DNA from: Saprospiraceae bacterium
GTDB lineage: Bacteria; Bacteroidota; Bacteroidia; Chitinophagales; Saprospiraceae
Direction: 5' to 3'
Length of the DNA: 42,255 nt
Assembly (NCBI GenBank): GCA_022841505.1
Contig: JALHRK010000014.1
Coordinates: forward strand, 1 to 42,255
A program made the position numbers and the translations under genes. The notes under the pieces were generated by a model that saw only the letters and a program-made list of their open reading frames with translations, searched no databases and had not been told where the DNA came from. Shown here piece by piece: positions 8,009 through 17,600 of this stretch; the first letter of the stretch is position 1, and each line of letters begins with the position of its first letter.

Positions 8009-8883
8009 GCGGGGAAATGAGCGACGGGGAACGCCAGCAATTTGAGCAGGCGCTGGCCGACGACCCTGTCCTGCAAGCCGAGCTGCAGGTGCGGGTGGGT
8101 TTGCGGCAGCTCCGCCTTGAAAAGAAGGTTAGAGAGGTGTCCACTGCCCGAATGGCCTGGGAGCGTAAACGCATCTGGCGAAGGATTTTGTTAGGCTTTG
8201 CAATTGCCGGGCTGTTTGGCCTGGCTATTTTTATTTGGTTCAATACCGGAAAAACGCCCCCTCCTCCTTCAAATATTCAGGAAACTGAGCAGGAAACCCC
8301 TGTTGGCGACCCTTTACAACCTGCTGAAAAAGAAAAAAATGTGCCTGTTTTGCCAGAAGAAAAAACAAGAAAACCAAAACGGCAAGACATTGCGGAAGCG
8401 CAGCAATCTAATGACCAGTTGCCAGCACCACAGGTCTTTCCCAACCTGCGGGGAGAAGGAGCGGCTGCGACGGAAATAAAAAACTTGCTCGACCAGATTT
8501 GGTACGCCCAATACCCGCCTTCGGGCATGAAACCCACCGGGGTTTTTGCTGAGGCCGATGCACTGTTAATGGAGCAGGAATACGAAAAAGCCTATGCCAA
8601 ATTGCAACGGCTGGAACGCAAACTCCCCGAAAACGATACGCTGAACATACTGAAAGGGTATTGCCTCATGAACCTGGGCGAGGGCACGGAAGCGCTGCGT
8701 TACTTCGGTGGCGCAGAAGAGCAGCCCCTGCCTGTTCGGCAACTGCTGGAATGGTACCGGGGCCAGTGCCTGCTGCTTTCAGGCGACAAGGCGGGCGCCT
8801 TGGCAGCCTTCAAGGCGATTGCCGGCAACCCCGGTCATGGGTACCAACGGCACAGCAAGAATGCTGTCCGTATTTTGGAGTAA
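7984..8883 (+). CDS. Membrane-anchored TPR protein, putative anti-sigma factor
   Basis: Protein of 299 residues. The N-terminal 60 residues are cytosolic and helical with the DKYLSGEMSDGERQQFEQAL pattern of anti-sigma or FecR-type N-termini, without zinc-binding Cys/His. One transmembrane segment lies at about 67-87, followed by a Pro/Glu/Lys-rich linker (about 90-150) and TPR-like helices in the periplasm (about 185-299; EADALLMEQEYEKAYAKL and GDKAGALAAF). The topology fits a signal transducer: periplasmic TPR contacts regulate a cytosolic sigma-binding segment. It starts inside the sigma gene and ends 36 bp before the CHAT gene, so all three are probably one operon. Anti-sigma function is inferred from position and topology. 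Confidence 0.75.
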   Translation: MEDFDKYLSGEMSDGERQQFEQALADDPVLQAELQVRVGLRQLRLEKKVREVSTARMAWERKRIWRRILLGFAIAGLFGLAIFIWFNTGKTPPPPSNIQETEQETPVGDPLQPAEKEKNVPVLPEEKTRKPKRQDIAEAQQSNDQLPAPQVFPNLRGEGAAATEIKNLLDQIWYAQYPPSGMKPTGVFAEADALLMEQEYEKAYAKLQRLERKLPENDTLNILKGYCLMNLGEGTEALRYFGGAEEQPLPVRQLLEWYRGQCLLLSGDKAGALAAFKAIAGNPGHGYQRHSKNAVRILE

Positions 8884-8919
8884 GAAGAGCCTGATCACTT
8901 CATCCTAAAATATTTACCA

Positions 8920-11900
8920 GTGAAAAATACTGTTTTAATCGCACTGATTTGTTCGCCGATTGGGTTGTTTGCGCAAGTGGCTGACGCTGTTGCATTGAAG
9001 ACGGTGGATAGTTTGATACAGGTTTCCCGTACATGGACAGGGGAAGAAGCGTTTGATAAAGCTCTGGAAACTGCTGCGATGGCCGAGGCACTTGCACTGA
9101 AGAAATTTGGAAGGGAGTCGGAGAGCTATGGGAGCGCATGCATGAATCACGGCAGGATTTTGTATTTTAAAAATGATTACACAGAAGCTGAAAAATGGTA
9201 TCTTGAATCTAAAAATATTCGCGAAAAAGTATTGGGAAAAAACCATGTGGACTATGCAAAAACGATGCAAAACATTGGGCTTTTATACTACTGGAAGGGG
9301 GATTATGCGGCGGCCGAATTGCCCTTACTGGAGAGCGTGTCCATTTTCGAAAAGGTCGTTGGAAAAGAAGATGCCAATTATATTTATAGCCTTCACTGGT
9401 TAGGGATATCCTATTATAAAATGGGGAAATATGCAAAGGCTGAACCCGTACTAAAGGAAGCAAAAAACATCCGTGAAAAAACTTTAGGCAGGGAGCATGC
9501 CGACTATGCGACAAGTGTCAATATGCTTGGGGTTTTATATTCGGGTATGGGCAATTACGAAAAAGCCGAACAGTTTTATCTCGAAGCCAAAGCTATACAG
9601 GAAAAAAGGCTGGGAGAAATGCACCCTGATTACGTAGGAAGCCTTTTAAATCTGGCAGTCTTGTACTGGAACATGGGTAAATACGAAGCAGCGGAGCCTT
9701 TGTACCTTGAAGTAAAAGCCATTCAGGAATCAGGATTGGGCAAAGACGATCCCTATTATTCAACCACCGTAAATAATTTAGCAGCCTTGTATTCAGATAT
9801 GGGTGATTTCGAAAAAGCCGAGCCACTTTATATTGAAGCTTTAGCTATTCGGGAAAAGAAGTTGGGCAAAGATCATCCGCTTTATGCGTCAAGCCTGAAC
9901 AACCTGGCTACTTTGTACAACAGGTTGGGCAATTATGGAAAAGCAGAGTTGCTGTTTCTTGAAGCTTTGGCTATTCGGGAGAGGACTCTTGGCAAAGCGC
10001 ATGTTGATTATGCCCTAAGTCTGAATAATTTGGCGAGCTTGTATAGTGAATTAAATAACTACGAAAAAGCCGGGCCTTACTTGTCAGGAGCAGTAGCCGT
10101 TCGAGCTGAAGCATTGGGGAAGGTTCATCCTGATTATGCCTTTTCCCTCAACGAACTTGGGAATTACTATCATAAAACAGGCAAACCTGAACAAGCAGAA
10201 CCTTTGTTGCTTGACGCAAAAAATATTCGAAAAAAAACGCTTGGAACCAATCACCCGGATTACGCCCGCAGTCTTGTTGATTTGGCAAGTTTTTATGATG
10301 CTACCGGCAATCATACAACGGCTGAATCCCTTTTCCTTGAAGCAAAAAATATACAGGAAAGCGTGCTTGGAAAAACCCATCCTTTCTATTTGACAAGTTT
10401 AGATAAACTCATACAATTCTATTGGCTTTCCGATAACCTCCTGGCTGCAAAATCCTGTATTTCAGAAGCCCGTGAAACCCAGAAAAGTCTGTTGACAAAA
10501 GCCTCCCGCCATCTTTCCGAGCGGGAATTAGCCGCTTTTGCCCATAAATTTGAAGCGGGACAGAGCCGGGATTTCTCCTTTGCTCAATTGCAACCGGACA
10601 TCGCAGCTACCTGCTTTGACAATACTCTTTTCCACAAAGGGTTCCTTCTGAGCGCCGTTTCGCAGGTCAACAAATTGTCACGCTCCGACCCCGCCACCAC
10701 CGAGAAGTACAACCAGCTCAAATCCTATAACCGCCGCCTGGTAGCCGAATACGCCACGCCCTTTGGAGAGCGAAAAAATGTGACTGACCTGGAAGAAAAG
10801 GCCAATACGCTCGAAAAAGACCTTGCTCGTACCGTGGCGGGCTTTGGAGAGGCGCTCCGGCAGGTAACCTGGCAGGAGGTGCAGCAGAAACTGCAACCCG
10901 GAGAGGCTGCAGTTGAGTTTGTGCATTATCAGTATATCACCCCAAAGCCAACTGACAGCATCATGTACGCTGCACTCGTGCTGGTACCCGGCATTGCGCA
11001 GCCTGTATTCATTCCGCTTTTTGAAGAAAAACAGCTGGGCGCCCTTCTCCAGTCAAATGTTGAGCTTAAACCCGACTTCATAAACGATTTGTATGGCAAT
11101 TCACTGTATGAAATACTTTGGCAGCCCTTGGAACAGGCGCTTGCGGAAGTACAAACCGTTTATTTTTCCCCTACTGGTCTGTTGCACAGGCTGAACCTGG
11201 GCGCCATTCCAATGCCGGCTCTCCTGCGTGGTGAAGCCTTAGAAACTACCCTCGCGGATCGATACCAACTCATCGAAATAGGTAGTTCGAGGCAGTTGGT
11301 CGTCGGCAGCGGGCAACGGGCGTCTAAGGGAACGGACGCCCTTCTGTATGGCGGAATCGAATACGATATGGACAGCACCGCTATTACCGTGGCTATTTCC
11401 AATTTGGAGCCGGGCTATTTAGCCATCCGCCGGGGATTGGACTTTGCCAATACCGACTCCACGATGCGCAACTTGTCACGAAATTCCGGGAGCGGCAAAT
11501 GGGGCTACCTCCGCTGGACGGATGTAGAGGTGACCACCACACAGGAAATTTTTGCCGACGCCGGGCTAACCACGATAGTCCGCAAAGGTTACGAAGGTAC
11601 GGAAGAGTCATTCAAGACCATTGGCGTCAACGGCCCGTCGCCACGGGTACTGCACTTAGCCACGCACGGGTTCTTTTTCCCCGACCCGGTTACAGTTCGC
11701 AGTCAACCGTCGGCAGTTGGCAGTCAGTTCGAGCCGGTATTCAAAATTTCAGACCACCCAATGATCCGCTCCGGCTTTGTGCTTGCTGGCGGCAACCATG
11801 CCTGGCAAACGGGCAAGCCCTTCCGTCCCGACAGGGAAGACGGTATCCTGACGGCCTACGAAATCAGCCAGATGAACCTGAGTAATACGGAACTGGTGGT

Positions 11901-12174
11901 GCTGTCAGCCTGCGAAACTGGCCTCGGCGACATTCAGGGAAACGAAGGGGTTTACGGCCTTCAACGTGCCTTTAAAATCGCTGGCGCAAAATACCTCATC
12001 ATGTCGCTGTGGCAGGTACCCGACTTCCAGACACAAGAACTCATGACGAGCTTTTACAGCCTGTGGCTGGAGGACAAAAAGGCCATCCCAGATGCGTTCC
12101 GGGCGGCACAAAAGGCCATGAAGGCCAAGTACAAAAGCCCGTTTTTATGGGCGGGGTTTGTATTGGTGGAGTGA
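8920..12174 (+). CDS. Exported TPR-CHAT (caspase-like) protein
   Basis: Protein of 1084 residues with GTG start and a signal peptide (residues 1-19, ending LFAQ). Eleven TPR units of 42 residues (about 65-530, kinesin-light-chain/TPR_10 type with LGxxHxDYAxSLNNLAxLY) are followed by a linker and a C-terminal CHAT domain (about 690-1084). The caspase-type dyad is intact: His916 in HLATHG and Cys998 in LSACETG, with the downstream AGAKYLIMSLWQV and AxxxAQxAM motifs. CHAT domains are clan CD peptidases; known examples cleave partner proteins after activation, as in type III-E CRISPR Craspase. Here the signal peptide predicts a periplasmic or surface location, and operon position suggests it reports to, or is controlled by, the sigma/anti-sigma pair. 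The substrate is unknown. Confidence 0.9.
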   Translation: MKNTVLIALICSPIGLFAQVADAVALKTVDSLIQVSRTWTGEEAFDKALETAAMAEALALKKFGRESESYGSACMNHGRILYFKNDYTEAEKWYLESKNIREKVLGKNHVDYAKTMQNIGLLYYWKGDYAAAELPLLESVSIFEKVVGKEDANYIYSLHWLGISYYKMGKYAKAEPVLKEAKNIREKTLGREHADYATSVNMLGVLYSGMGNYEKAEQFYLEAKAIQEKRLGEMHPDYVGSLLNLAVLYWNMGKYEAAEPLYLEVKAIQESGLGKDDPYYSTTVNNLAALYSDMGDFEKAEPLYIEALAIREKKLGKDHPLYASSLNNLATLYNRLGNYGKAELLFLEALAIRERTLGKAHVDYALSLNNLASLYSELNNYEKAGPYLSGAVAVRAEALGKVHPDYAFSLNELGNYYHKTGKPEQAEPLLLDAKNIRKKTLGTNHPDYARSLVDLASFYDATGNHTTAESLFLEAKNIQESVLGKTHPFYLTSLDKLIQFYWLSDNLLAAKSCISEARETQKSLLTKASRHLSERELAAFAHKFEAGQSRDFSFAQLQPDIAATCFDNTLFHKGFLLSAVSQVNKLSRSDPATTEKYNQLKSYNRRLVAEYATPFGERKNVTDLEEKANTLEKDLARTVAGFGEALRQVTWQEVQQKLQPGEAAVEFVHYQYITPKPTDSIMYAALVLVPGIAQPVFIPLFEEKQLGALLQSNVELKPDFINDLYGNSLYEILWQPLEQALAEVQTVYFSPTGLLHRLNLGAIPMPALLRGEALETTLADRYQLIEIGSSRQLVVGSGQRASKGTDALLYGGIEYDMDSTAITVAISNLEPGYLAIRRGLDFANTDSTMRNLSRNSGSGKWGYLRWTDVEVTTTQEIFADAGLTTIVRKGYEGTEESFKTIGVNGPSPRVLHLATHGFFFPDPVTVRSQPSAVGSQFEPVFKISDHPMIRSGFVLAGGNHAWQTGKPFRPDREDGILTAYEISQMNLSNTELVVLSACETGLGDIQGNEGVYGLQRAFKIAGAKYLIMSLWQVPDFQTQELMTSFYSLWLEDKKAIPDAFRAAQKAMKAKYKSPFLWAGFVLVE
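9124..10509 (+). repeat. Eleven 126 bp TPR-coding repeats
   Basis: The coding DNA repeats with a 126 bp period, each unit encoding a 42-residue TPR with the boundary LGKxHxDYA. Units 4-8 are most alike, consistent with recent internal duplication. Repeat number could vary between strains by recombination. Confidence 0.8.
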
Positions 12175-12197
12175 TTGATTTCAGATATTTTAAAAAA

Positions 12198-12234
12198 GCC
12201 CCTTCGGACGATGTTCCGAAGGGGCTTTTTTTTT
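12198..12234 (+). terminator. Rho-independent terminator of the sigma-CHAT operon
   Basis: Perfect 11 bp stem GCCCCTTCGGA (12198-12208) and its complement (12215-12225), a six-base loop, then nine T. Upstream A residues extend the pairing. It begins 24 bp after the CHAT stop codon, closing the three-gene operon. Confidence 0.93.
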
Positions 12235-12390
12235 GAAAAACATGCGATTGACACTTACCTCCACGACTTTGGCTGCAATACATAGGCACTTGTCCAGGTG
12301 AACATCTACTTAGGGAACTCATGATTTTAAAAAACAGCAATTCACCGCGCTCTGTGGTTGCCACAATTAATACACACAAAACTGATTACA

Positions 12391-14385
12391 ATGAACAAGC
12401 TACTTCTATCCTTCTTTTTCCTCGTCTGCTTGGGCTGCCTGCCGGTGCAAAGTGATGCTTCTTCTTGTGATATGGGCATTTTGCCAGGAGCAAGCATGGA
12501 CGTTACGCCGCCGGTGTTTACCAACTGCCCTTCCGGGCTTGTTACGATTTGCACGTATATAGGTTTCACACAGAACCCGCTTACTTTTTTAACGACCTGG
12601 CCCATCCCCTCTGCTACGGATGATAGCGGTCAGGCTACCGTTGTACAAACTGCGGGGCCGAGCAGTGGAGTAAATTACCTAACGCCCGGAGTCGTTTATA
12701 CAGTGACCTACAAAGCAACAGATCCATCCGGTAATTCAGTGTTTTGCACATTCACCATAACTTTGGATAACGAACCGCCGGTATTCAGTAATTGTCCGGT
12801 GAGTCTTACGATGTGCGGCCCAACCGATCCCTGGCCGATCCCTTCTGCTACCGACAATTGCGGACAGGTTTCTTTTGTACAAATCGCAGGCCCTACCAGC
12901 GGGGTGAATGCGCTAAGTCCGGGAGTTGTTTATACCGTTGGCTATAAAGCTACAGATGGGATTGGCAACTCAACCAATTGTATTTTTACAGTAACCTTAG
13001 AAAGCGTGCCGCCGGTATTCAGCAACTGCCCCGGAAATCTTACCGTATGCGGCCCCACCGATCCCTGGCCGGTTCCTTCGGCTACCGACAATTGCGGCTC
13101 GGTTTCTTTTGTACAAATTGCAGGCCCCGTCAGTGGAGTGAATGCGCTAACCCCTGGAGTTGTTTACACGGTTGGATATAAAGCAACCGACCTTGCGGGC
13201 AATTCGGCAAACTGCACCTTTACCGTAAGCATTGACGGCAAACTGCCAACCGCTACCTGCTCCAATCAAACCCTGACCTTCAATGGTCAAAACAGCATTC
13301 CGTTAGATCCAAACACCTTGGTAACTGCAACTGACGACTGCGGGATACAAAGCATCACGCTTTCCCCATCCGCCATCCCCTGCGCTCAAATTGGCCAAAT
13401 TGTGCCCGTTACGGCTACCGTTACCGATATAAACGGCAACGTAGCCACCTGTACAAGTAATATTACCGTAAATGGCTTACCCTGCGGCTGGAGCCAAACC
13501 CCCAACGGTGTCAACTGCCCAAACGGCAGCAATGTTAGTTTCAACCCGGGAACAAACCTTTGGACCGTTGTAAGTACCAACTGTTACTACGCCAACCCCT
13601 TCACTACTGACGCTCTGGCTTTTGCCCAACGTACCTTGTGTGGCGATGGGAGCATCACAGCACAGGTAACGAGCATCAACGGCAGTGCACTTGGCTGGGC
13701 TGGTTTGGTAATGCGAGAGGGCAATGCCGCCGGCGCAAAAAAAGCGCAATTGATCACCAATCTGAGCAGCAATGTGAACCGCCGGGAGTTTAGGCTTACA
13801 ACGGGCGGCCAATCTTATCCGCAGCAATCCCTTGCATTGAATCGCCACTGGCTGCGGCTGGAGCGATCGGGCAACCAGTTCAGTATGTATGTATCTCAGA
13901 ACGGCCAAACCTGGCACTTAGTGGGTTCGCAAAACATAGCAATGAGCAGTTGTATTCAGGTTGGACTTGTGGCGACCAACTACCAGCAAAACAGTACAGT
14001 AACGGCTACTTTTGCGAACGTGAGTTTTGCCGTCGGCGGCAATAATCTGGTAACTCCTACTGATGGGGCAACCGTAAGGGCAAATGATTATTTGTCCCAA
14101 CCTGACTTCAGCATCTTTCCCAACCCGACAACAGGCGAATTGAAAGTGGATTTGACCCAATACGCGGGCCTGCCTGTGCGGTTGGAAGTGTATAGCTTGC
14201 AAGGCCGGTTGCTTCAGTTTGTCGAATTAGAGGAGGTGCAAACTGCGCTGGAAAGTATTGATCTGTCGGACCATCCTGACGGCATGTATCTGATTCGGGT
14301 GAAGGCAGTAGGGGTAGGGGTAGAAAATGTTCTACCCCTACCCCTACTGCCCGATTTGTCGAAGCGGGTGGTGTTGGCGCGATGA
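12391..14385 (+). CDS. T9SS-exported HYR-repeat protein with lectin-like domain
   Basis: Protein of 664 residues with a signal peptide (MNKLLLSFFFLVCLGC; the Cys may be a lipobox). Three tandem HYR-like modules follow (about 35-285; PPVFxNCPxxLT, SATDNCG, VVYTVxYKATD), then a fourth related module (to about 365). A Cys-containing LamG/DUF1349-type jelly-roll (about 370-560; LGWAGLVMREG, HWLRLERSGNQF) precedes a C-terminal T9SS type A sorting domain beginning SIFPNPTTGE. It is predicted to be carried across the outer membrane and kept on the surface or released, probably as a glycan- or matrix-binding adhesin. ATG 12391 starts the signal peptide; an upstream in-frame ATG gives a poor leader. 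A palindrome-derived segment interrupts the sorting domain near its end. Confidence 0.85.
   Translation: MNKLLLSFFFLVCLGCLPVQSDASSCDMGILPGASMDVTPPVFTNCPSGLVTICTYIGFTQNPLTFLTTWPIPSATDDSGQATVVQTAGPSSGVNYLTPGVVYTVTYKATDPSGNSVFCTFTITLDNEPPVFSNCPVSLTMCGPTDPWPIPSATDNCGQVSFVQIAGPTSGVNALSPGVVYTVGYKATDGIGNSTNCIFTVTLESVPPVFSNCPGNLTVCGPTDPWPVPSATDNCGSVSFVQIAGPVSGVNALTPGVVYTVGYKATDLAGNSANCTFTVSIDGKLPTATCSNQTLTFNGQNSIPLDPNTLVTATDDCGIQSITLSPSAIPCAQIGQIVPVTATVTDINGNVATCTSNITVNGLPCGWSQTPNGVNCPNGSNVSFNPGTNLWTVVSTNCYYANPFTTDALAFAQRTLCGDGSITAQVTSINGSALGWAGLVMREGNAAGAKKAQLITNLSSNVNRREFRLTTGGQSYPQQSLALNRHWLRLERSGNQFSMYVSQNGQTWHLVGSQNIAMSSCIQVGLVATNYQQNSTVTATFANVSFAVGGNNLVTPTDGATVRANDYLSQPDFSIFPNPTTGELKVDLTQYAGLPVRLEVYSLQGRLLQFVELEEVQTALESIDLSDHPDGMYLIRVKAVGVGVENVLPLPLLPDLSKRVVLAR
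14304..14351. repeat. Perfect 22 bp inverted repeat inside a coding region
   Basis: Left arm 14304-14325, right arm 14330-14351, loop AATG. The arms contain GTAGGGGTAGGGGTAG and its complement with no mismatch. It is read in frame as a Val/Gly then Leu/Pro-rich segment between YLIRVKA and the last residues of the T9SS sorting domain. There is no T-tract, so it is not a standard terminator. It resembles an inserted small palindromic element. Confidence 0.9.
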
Positions 14386-14392
14386 AGAATTT

Positions 14393-14462
14393 ACCGAATA
14401 TCATCAATTCCTAACCGAATCGCATTGATTTTGGCAGCGTATGGTTTGTAATTGCATATTTG
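14393..14462 (+). promoter_or_regulatory. LytTR-like direct repeat with -7 element, site C
   Basis: ACCGAATATCATC and ACCGAATCGCATT have CCGAAT cores at 14394 and 14415 (21 bp period). CATATTTG at 14455-14462 starts exactly 40 bp after the second core, and a TTTG at 14430 sits at -33-like spacing. The predicted transcript starts near 14469, leading into the structured element at 14486-14565. This also excludes the in-frame non-ATG start at 14452 for the giant gene. Confidence 0.6.
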
Positions 14463-14485
14463 TGTGACAAACCTGGTTAAGAGAT

Positions 14486-14565
14486 GCCACTCCAAAAAAC
14501 CAAGGCAACCAAAGAAAGCCGTATGGGCATATCCGTTTCCGGGTGTTGCTTGTACGGCTTTTTTT
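14486..14565 (+). ncRNA. Conserved hairpin element 2 (leader attenuator or small RNA with terminator)
   Basis: A GCCACTCC box (14486) and an A-rich stretch precede the outer stem AGCCGTA/TACGGCT (14517-14523/14553-14559) with a T-tract to 14565. The inner stem ATCCG/CGGGT (14531-14535/14540-14544) closes a TTTC loop. Relative to elements 1 and 3, stem bases change while pairing is kept. Placed about 20-95 nt after the predicted start of transcription, it could be a short terminated RNA, an attenuator for the giant gene, or simply the terminator of the preceding gene. Confidence 0.5.
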
Positions 14566-14600
14566 GTCTGTAAAAAACAGGATAAGAATTTCCACTGGAT

Positions 14601-14629
14601 TGTCACAAGGCCCCTCCTAAGCGACTTGT
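14601..14629 (+). promoter_or_regulatory. TGTCACAA/GACTTGT bipartite motif, site 2
   Basis: TGTCACAA at 14601-14608 and GACTTGT at 14623-14629, with the same 22 bp spacing as site 1. Upstream GGATAA and TGG segments are also shared with site 3. It lies 42 bp before ATG 14671, giving a predicted leader of about 35 nt if used as a promoter. Confidence 0.5.
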
Positions 14630-14670
14630 CAAGAATAATACAACCATTCACCAGTTCAACCACGCGCACG

Positions 14671-17600
14671 ATGAACACTACACCAAACAAAATTGCTACA
14701 CTGCTCTCCATCTGGATCGTTTTTTTATTAGCGATACCGGGACAGGCCCAATTCCAACGCCAGTTTGGTACGACCTTGGACGAATCTTTTTCCAAAGTCA
14801 TTCAAAGTGGAACCAACTATTATGTGTTGGGAAGCGGGGAAATTACCAATGGCCAACTGGCCCGCGCAACCGTGACGCGGCTGAACGCTTTGGGGGAGTT
14901 GCAATGGACGCTGGGTTTGAATGTTGCCTCACAGTGGAACGACGCGGTGCTCACCCCTTCCGGCAACCTGCTGGTGGTGGGGCATTCGTTGCCCGACGAC
15001 AACACCAGCCGGAGCATTATGGGGTTGGTGACGGCTGCGGGTGCATTCACCTGGGTACGGTCTTATGACATTCCCGGAGGCGACGGGTTCACGCGCATTG
15101 TACAGAACCCCATTCCGGAAAATGCCGCGTTCCCGTATTATGTCCTGGGCTCGCAAACAGACATTGGCGGCGGAACTGCCGAGATGGTGTTGCTGAACCT
15201 GAATGAAAGCGGAATCTTCAACTGGAAAAAACTATTCAACGGCGTTCCCGGCAATAAATATGCCCGCGACCTGGAAGCGTTGTCCAACGGAGATTTATTG
15301 ATCTCCGGAAACTTTGAAACGCAAGGTGTGATCCTGCGCACCGACAACTCAGGGCAGACCTTCAACGGCGTTACGCCCGATTTTCCTTTCGTTTTTCTTG
15401 ATGCGGTGTCGGGAAGTGGCGGTAGTTTTTATGGGGTGGGAACCAGCCTTTTAGACGGGAAGGTACACCTGATGAAATTCGACGCAGATTTGATTGCGCT
15501 TTGGGATGTGACCATCGCAGGATTAGAGTCGGTAAGCCAGGTTTTTCATGGATCATCAGGCAGTGTTTATGTAGCAGGACGACAGACCCCAGGCGCGAGT
15601 TTCGGATCGGTAATCAGAGTCGTTAAATTGAATGACGAGGGCAACTCCCCGAGCGTGGAGTGGGTCAAATATTTAGATAATGGTGAAATTGCTTTCGAAG
15701 GAGGAACCCTGTCCCTTTTACCATCTGGTCAAATCGCTTTCGCAGATGGAAGAACTCCTGAAATTGCTGGATTTGGAGAGCTTTGTGCGTTTCTTTCCAT
15801 AAGTGATCTGGAACTCAGCACGTGCATGACGGCTGAAAGCAACAACGTCATACAGAACGAAAACACCCTGTTCGCCAGCCCTGTTCCCCCAGGCATTGAT
15901 TTTTACGATGAGCCGCCGGCAACAAACCTGACCAGCGCCCAACGTGCCTGGCAACAGGGAAACGCGTGCAATACGGTACCTTGCGTAGCAGATTTCAATT
16001 TTCAATTTCCGGATTGCAACCAAACAGTCAGTTTTACCAATACTTCCACCGGCCCTGCGCCGCTTAGTTATTCCTGGAATTTCGGCTATTCGACCGGCGG
16101 CATCCCCCACACTTCGATTGCTGTTAATCCAATCCACACCTATCCCGCCCAATGCGCTACCTACAACGTCTGCCTTACGGTTACGGGTAACGGGTGCAGC
16201 AACACAATTTGCAAAAATATAACCATTAAATACCCCCAGCAGCCGGTATTAACCTGTCCGCCAAACATAACGGTGCGGTGCAATGCCGACCTGTCACCCG
16301 CCGTTACCGGTTTTGCTACCCTGACGGGAGCTTGTAGCGGCCAAAACCCGAACATTACTTTTTCTGACAATACCAGCGGAATGATGCCCTGCAACGGTAC
16401 GGTGCTCCGAACCTGGACAGCGATGGATGAATGCGGGGTTACGCGTACCTGTGTGCAAACGATTCTCGTGCAGGACAACGTCCCGCCCGTAGCCATCTGC
16501 GCGCCCGGACAAGGCTATGACTTAAACCCGGATTGCACCCTCCCTGTAACGGTGGACATGATTAATTCCGGCTCCACCGACAACTGTCAGATTCTATCCA
16601 TTAGCGTAAGCCCGACCGTGGTGACAGGCTGCGGCATTTTCCCGATCACACTCACGGTGACCGATTTGTGTGGAAACACGAATACCTGCACCACCGAAAT
16701 ACAAACCATTGAGGCGGAACCTCCAATGATTATGTGTCCGCCGAATATTAACCTGACCTGCGGCAACGACATCTCCCCTGCCGCAACCGGTATGGCCACC
16801 GCGACCGACAACTGCGATCCCAATCCGGTCATTACGTTTGCCGATGTGGTCACGGGTACGCTGCCCTGCAATGCGCTGATTACCCGCACCTGGACGGCAA
16901 CGGATAACTGTGGAAACGAGGCTACCTGTGTGCAAAATATTGTGGTGATTGACAATGTGCCGCCCACGATTGCCTGTCCGCAGGATTTGACCGTCAATAC
17001 CAATCCCGGTCAATGCTTTTTCACCGGCATAATACCAGAACCCACGGCAACGGATAATTGCAATCCTAACCCTGCGATTACCTGTTACCTCGTGACGCCT
17101 TCGGGCCTTGTGCAGATCACCCCGGGCATGCAATTCCCAAAAGGCACGCATTCCATTTGCTGTGTCGCGGACGACGGGTGCGTGGACGTCAGCGAACTCA
17201 TCTGCACGTATCCCTGCACAACGGGAGGCAATGTGCAGGCGCCTGACCCGACTTCGGATTTAATTCAAAATATAATAAACAACAGTCCGCAAGAGGAAGC
17301 TTTAGCGGTGCTTGGCGTGCAGCCCGGAATTTCCGGGGAGGTATTGGTGAGAGACGTGCTGGTTGGCGGCAACTGTTTCGATATCAGCAATGTGACTACC
17401 CAAGGGCAAGCCAATCAGTTGGGTGTTTTTACCAATGGCCAGACCAATATCGGTTTCGACGCAGGCGTCATTTTAACCACCGGCCCAGGTACATTGGCGG
17501 TCGGCCCAAACAACAGCGATAATGCAGGCAGTGGAGTTGGCGGCGTAACGCCGGATGCGCAATTGTCCACCCTCACAACTGGTACGCTCTACGACAAGGC

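Noticed and set aside
9124-10509. 126 bp repeats as a CRISPR or satellite array
   Set aside because: They are in-frame TPR codons with a 42-residue period and no unique spacers.
14304-14351. The 22 bp palindrome as a Rho-independent terminator
   Set aside because: It lies within the coding frame, is followed by ordinary coding sequence to the stop, and has no T-tract.
14486-14565. c-di-GMP (GEMM) riboswitch identity for the structured element
   Set aside because: Only short stretches such as CACTCC look similar; the conserved GEMM core and tetraloop receptor are missing.
14452-14670. Upstream in-frame extension of the giant protein from a non-ATG codon at 14452
   Set aside because: It would run through the predicted -7 element and the hairpin with T-tract; ATG 14671 starts a clear signal peptide.
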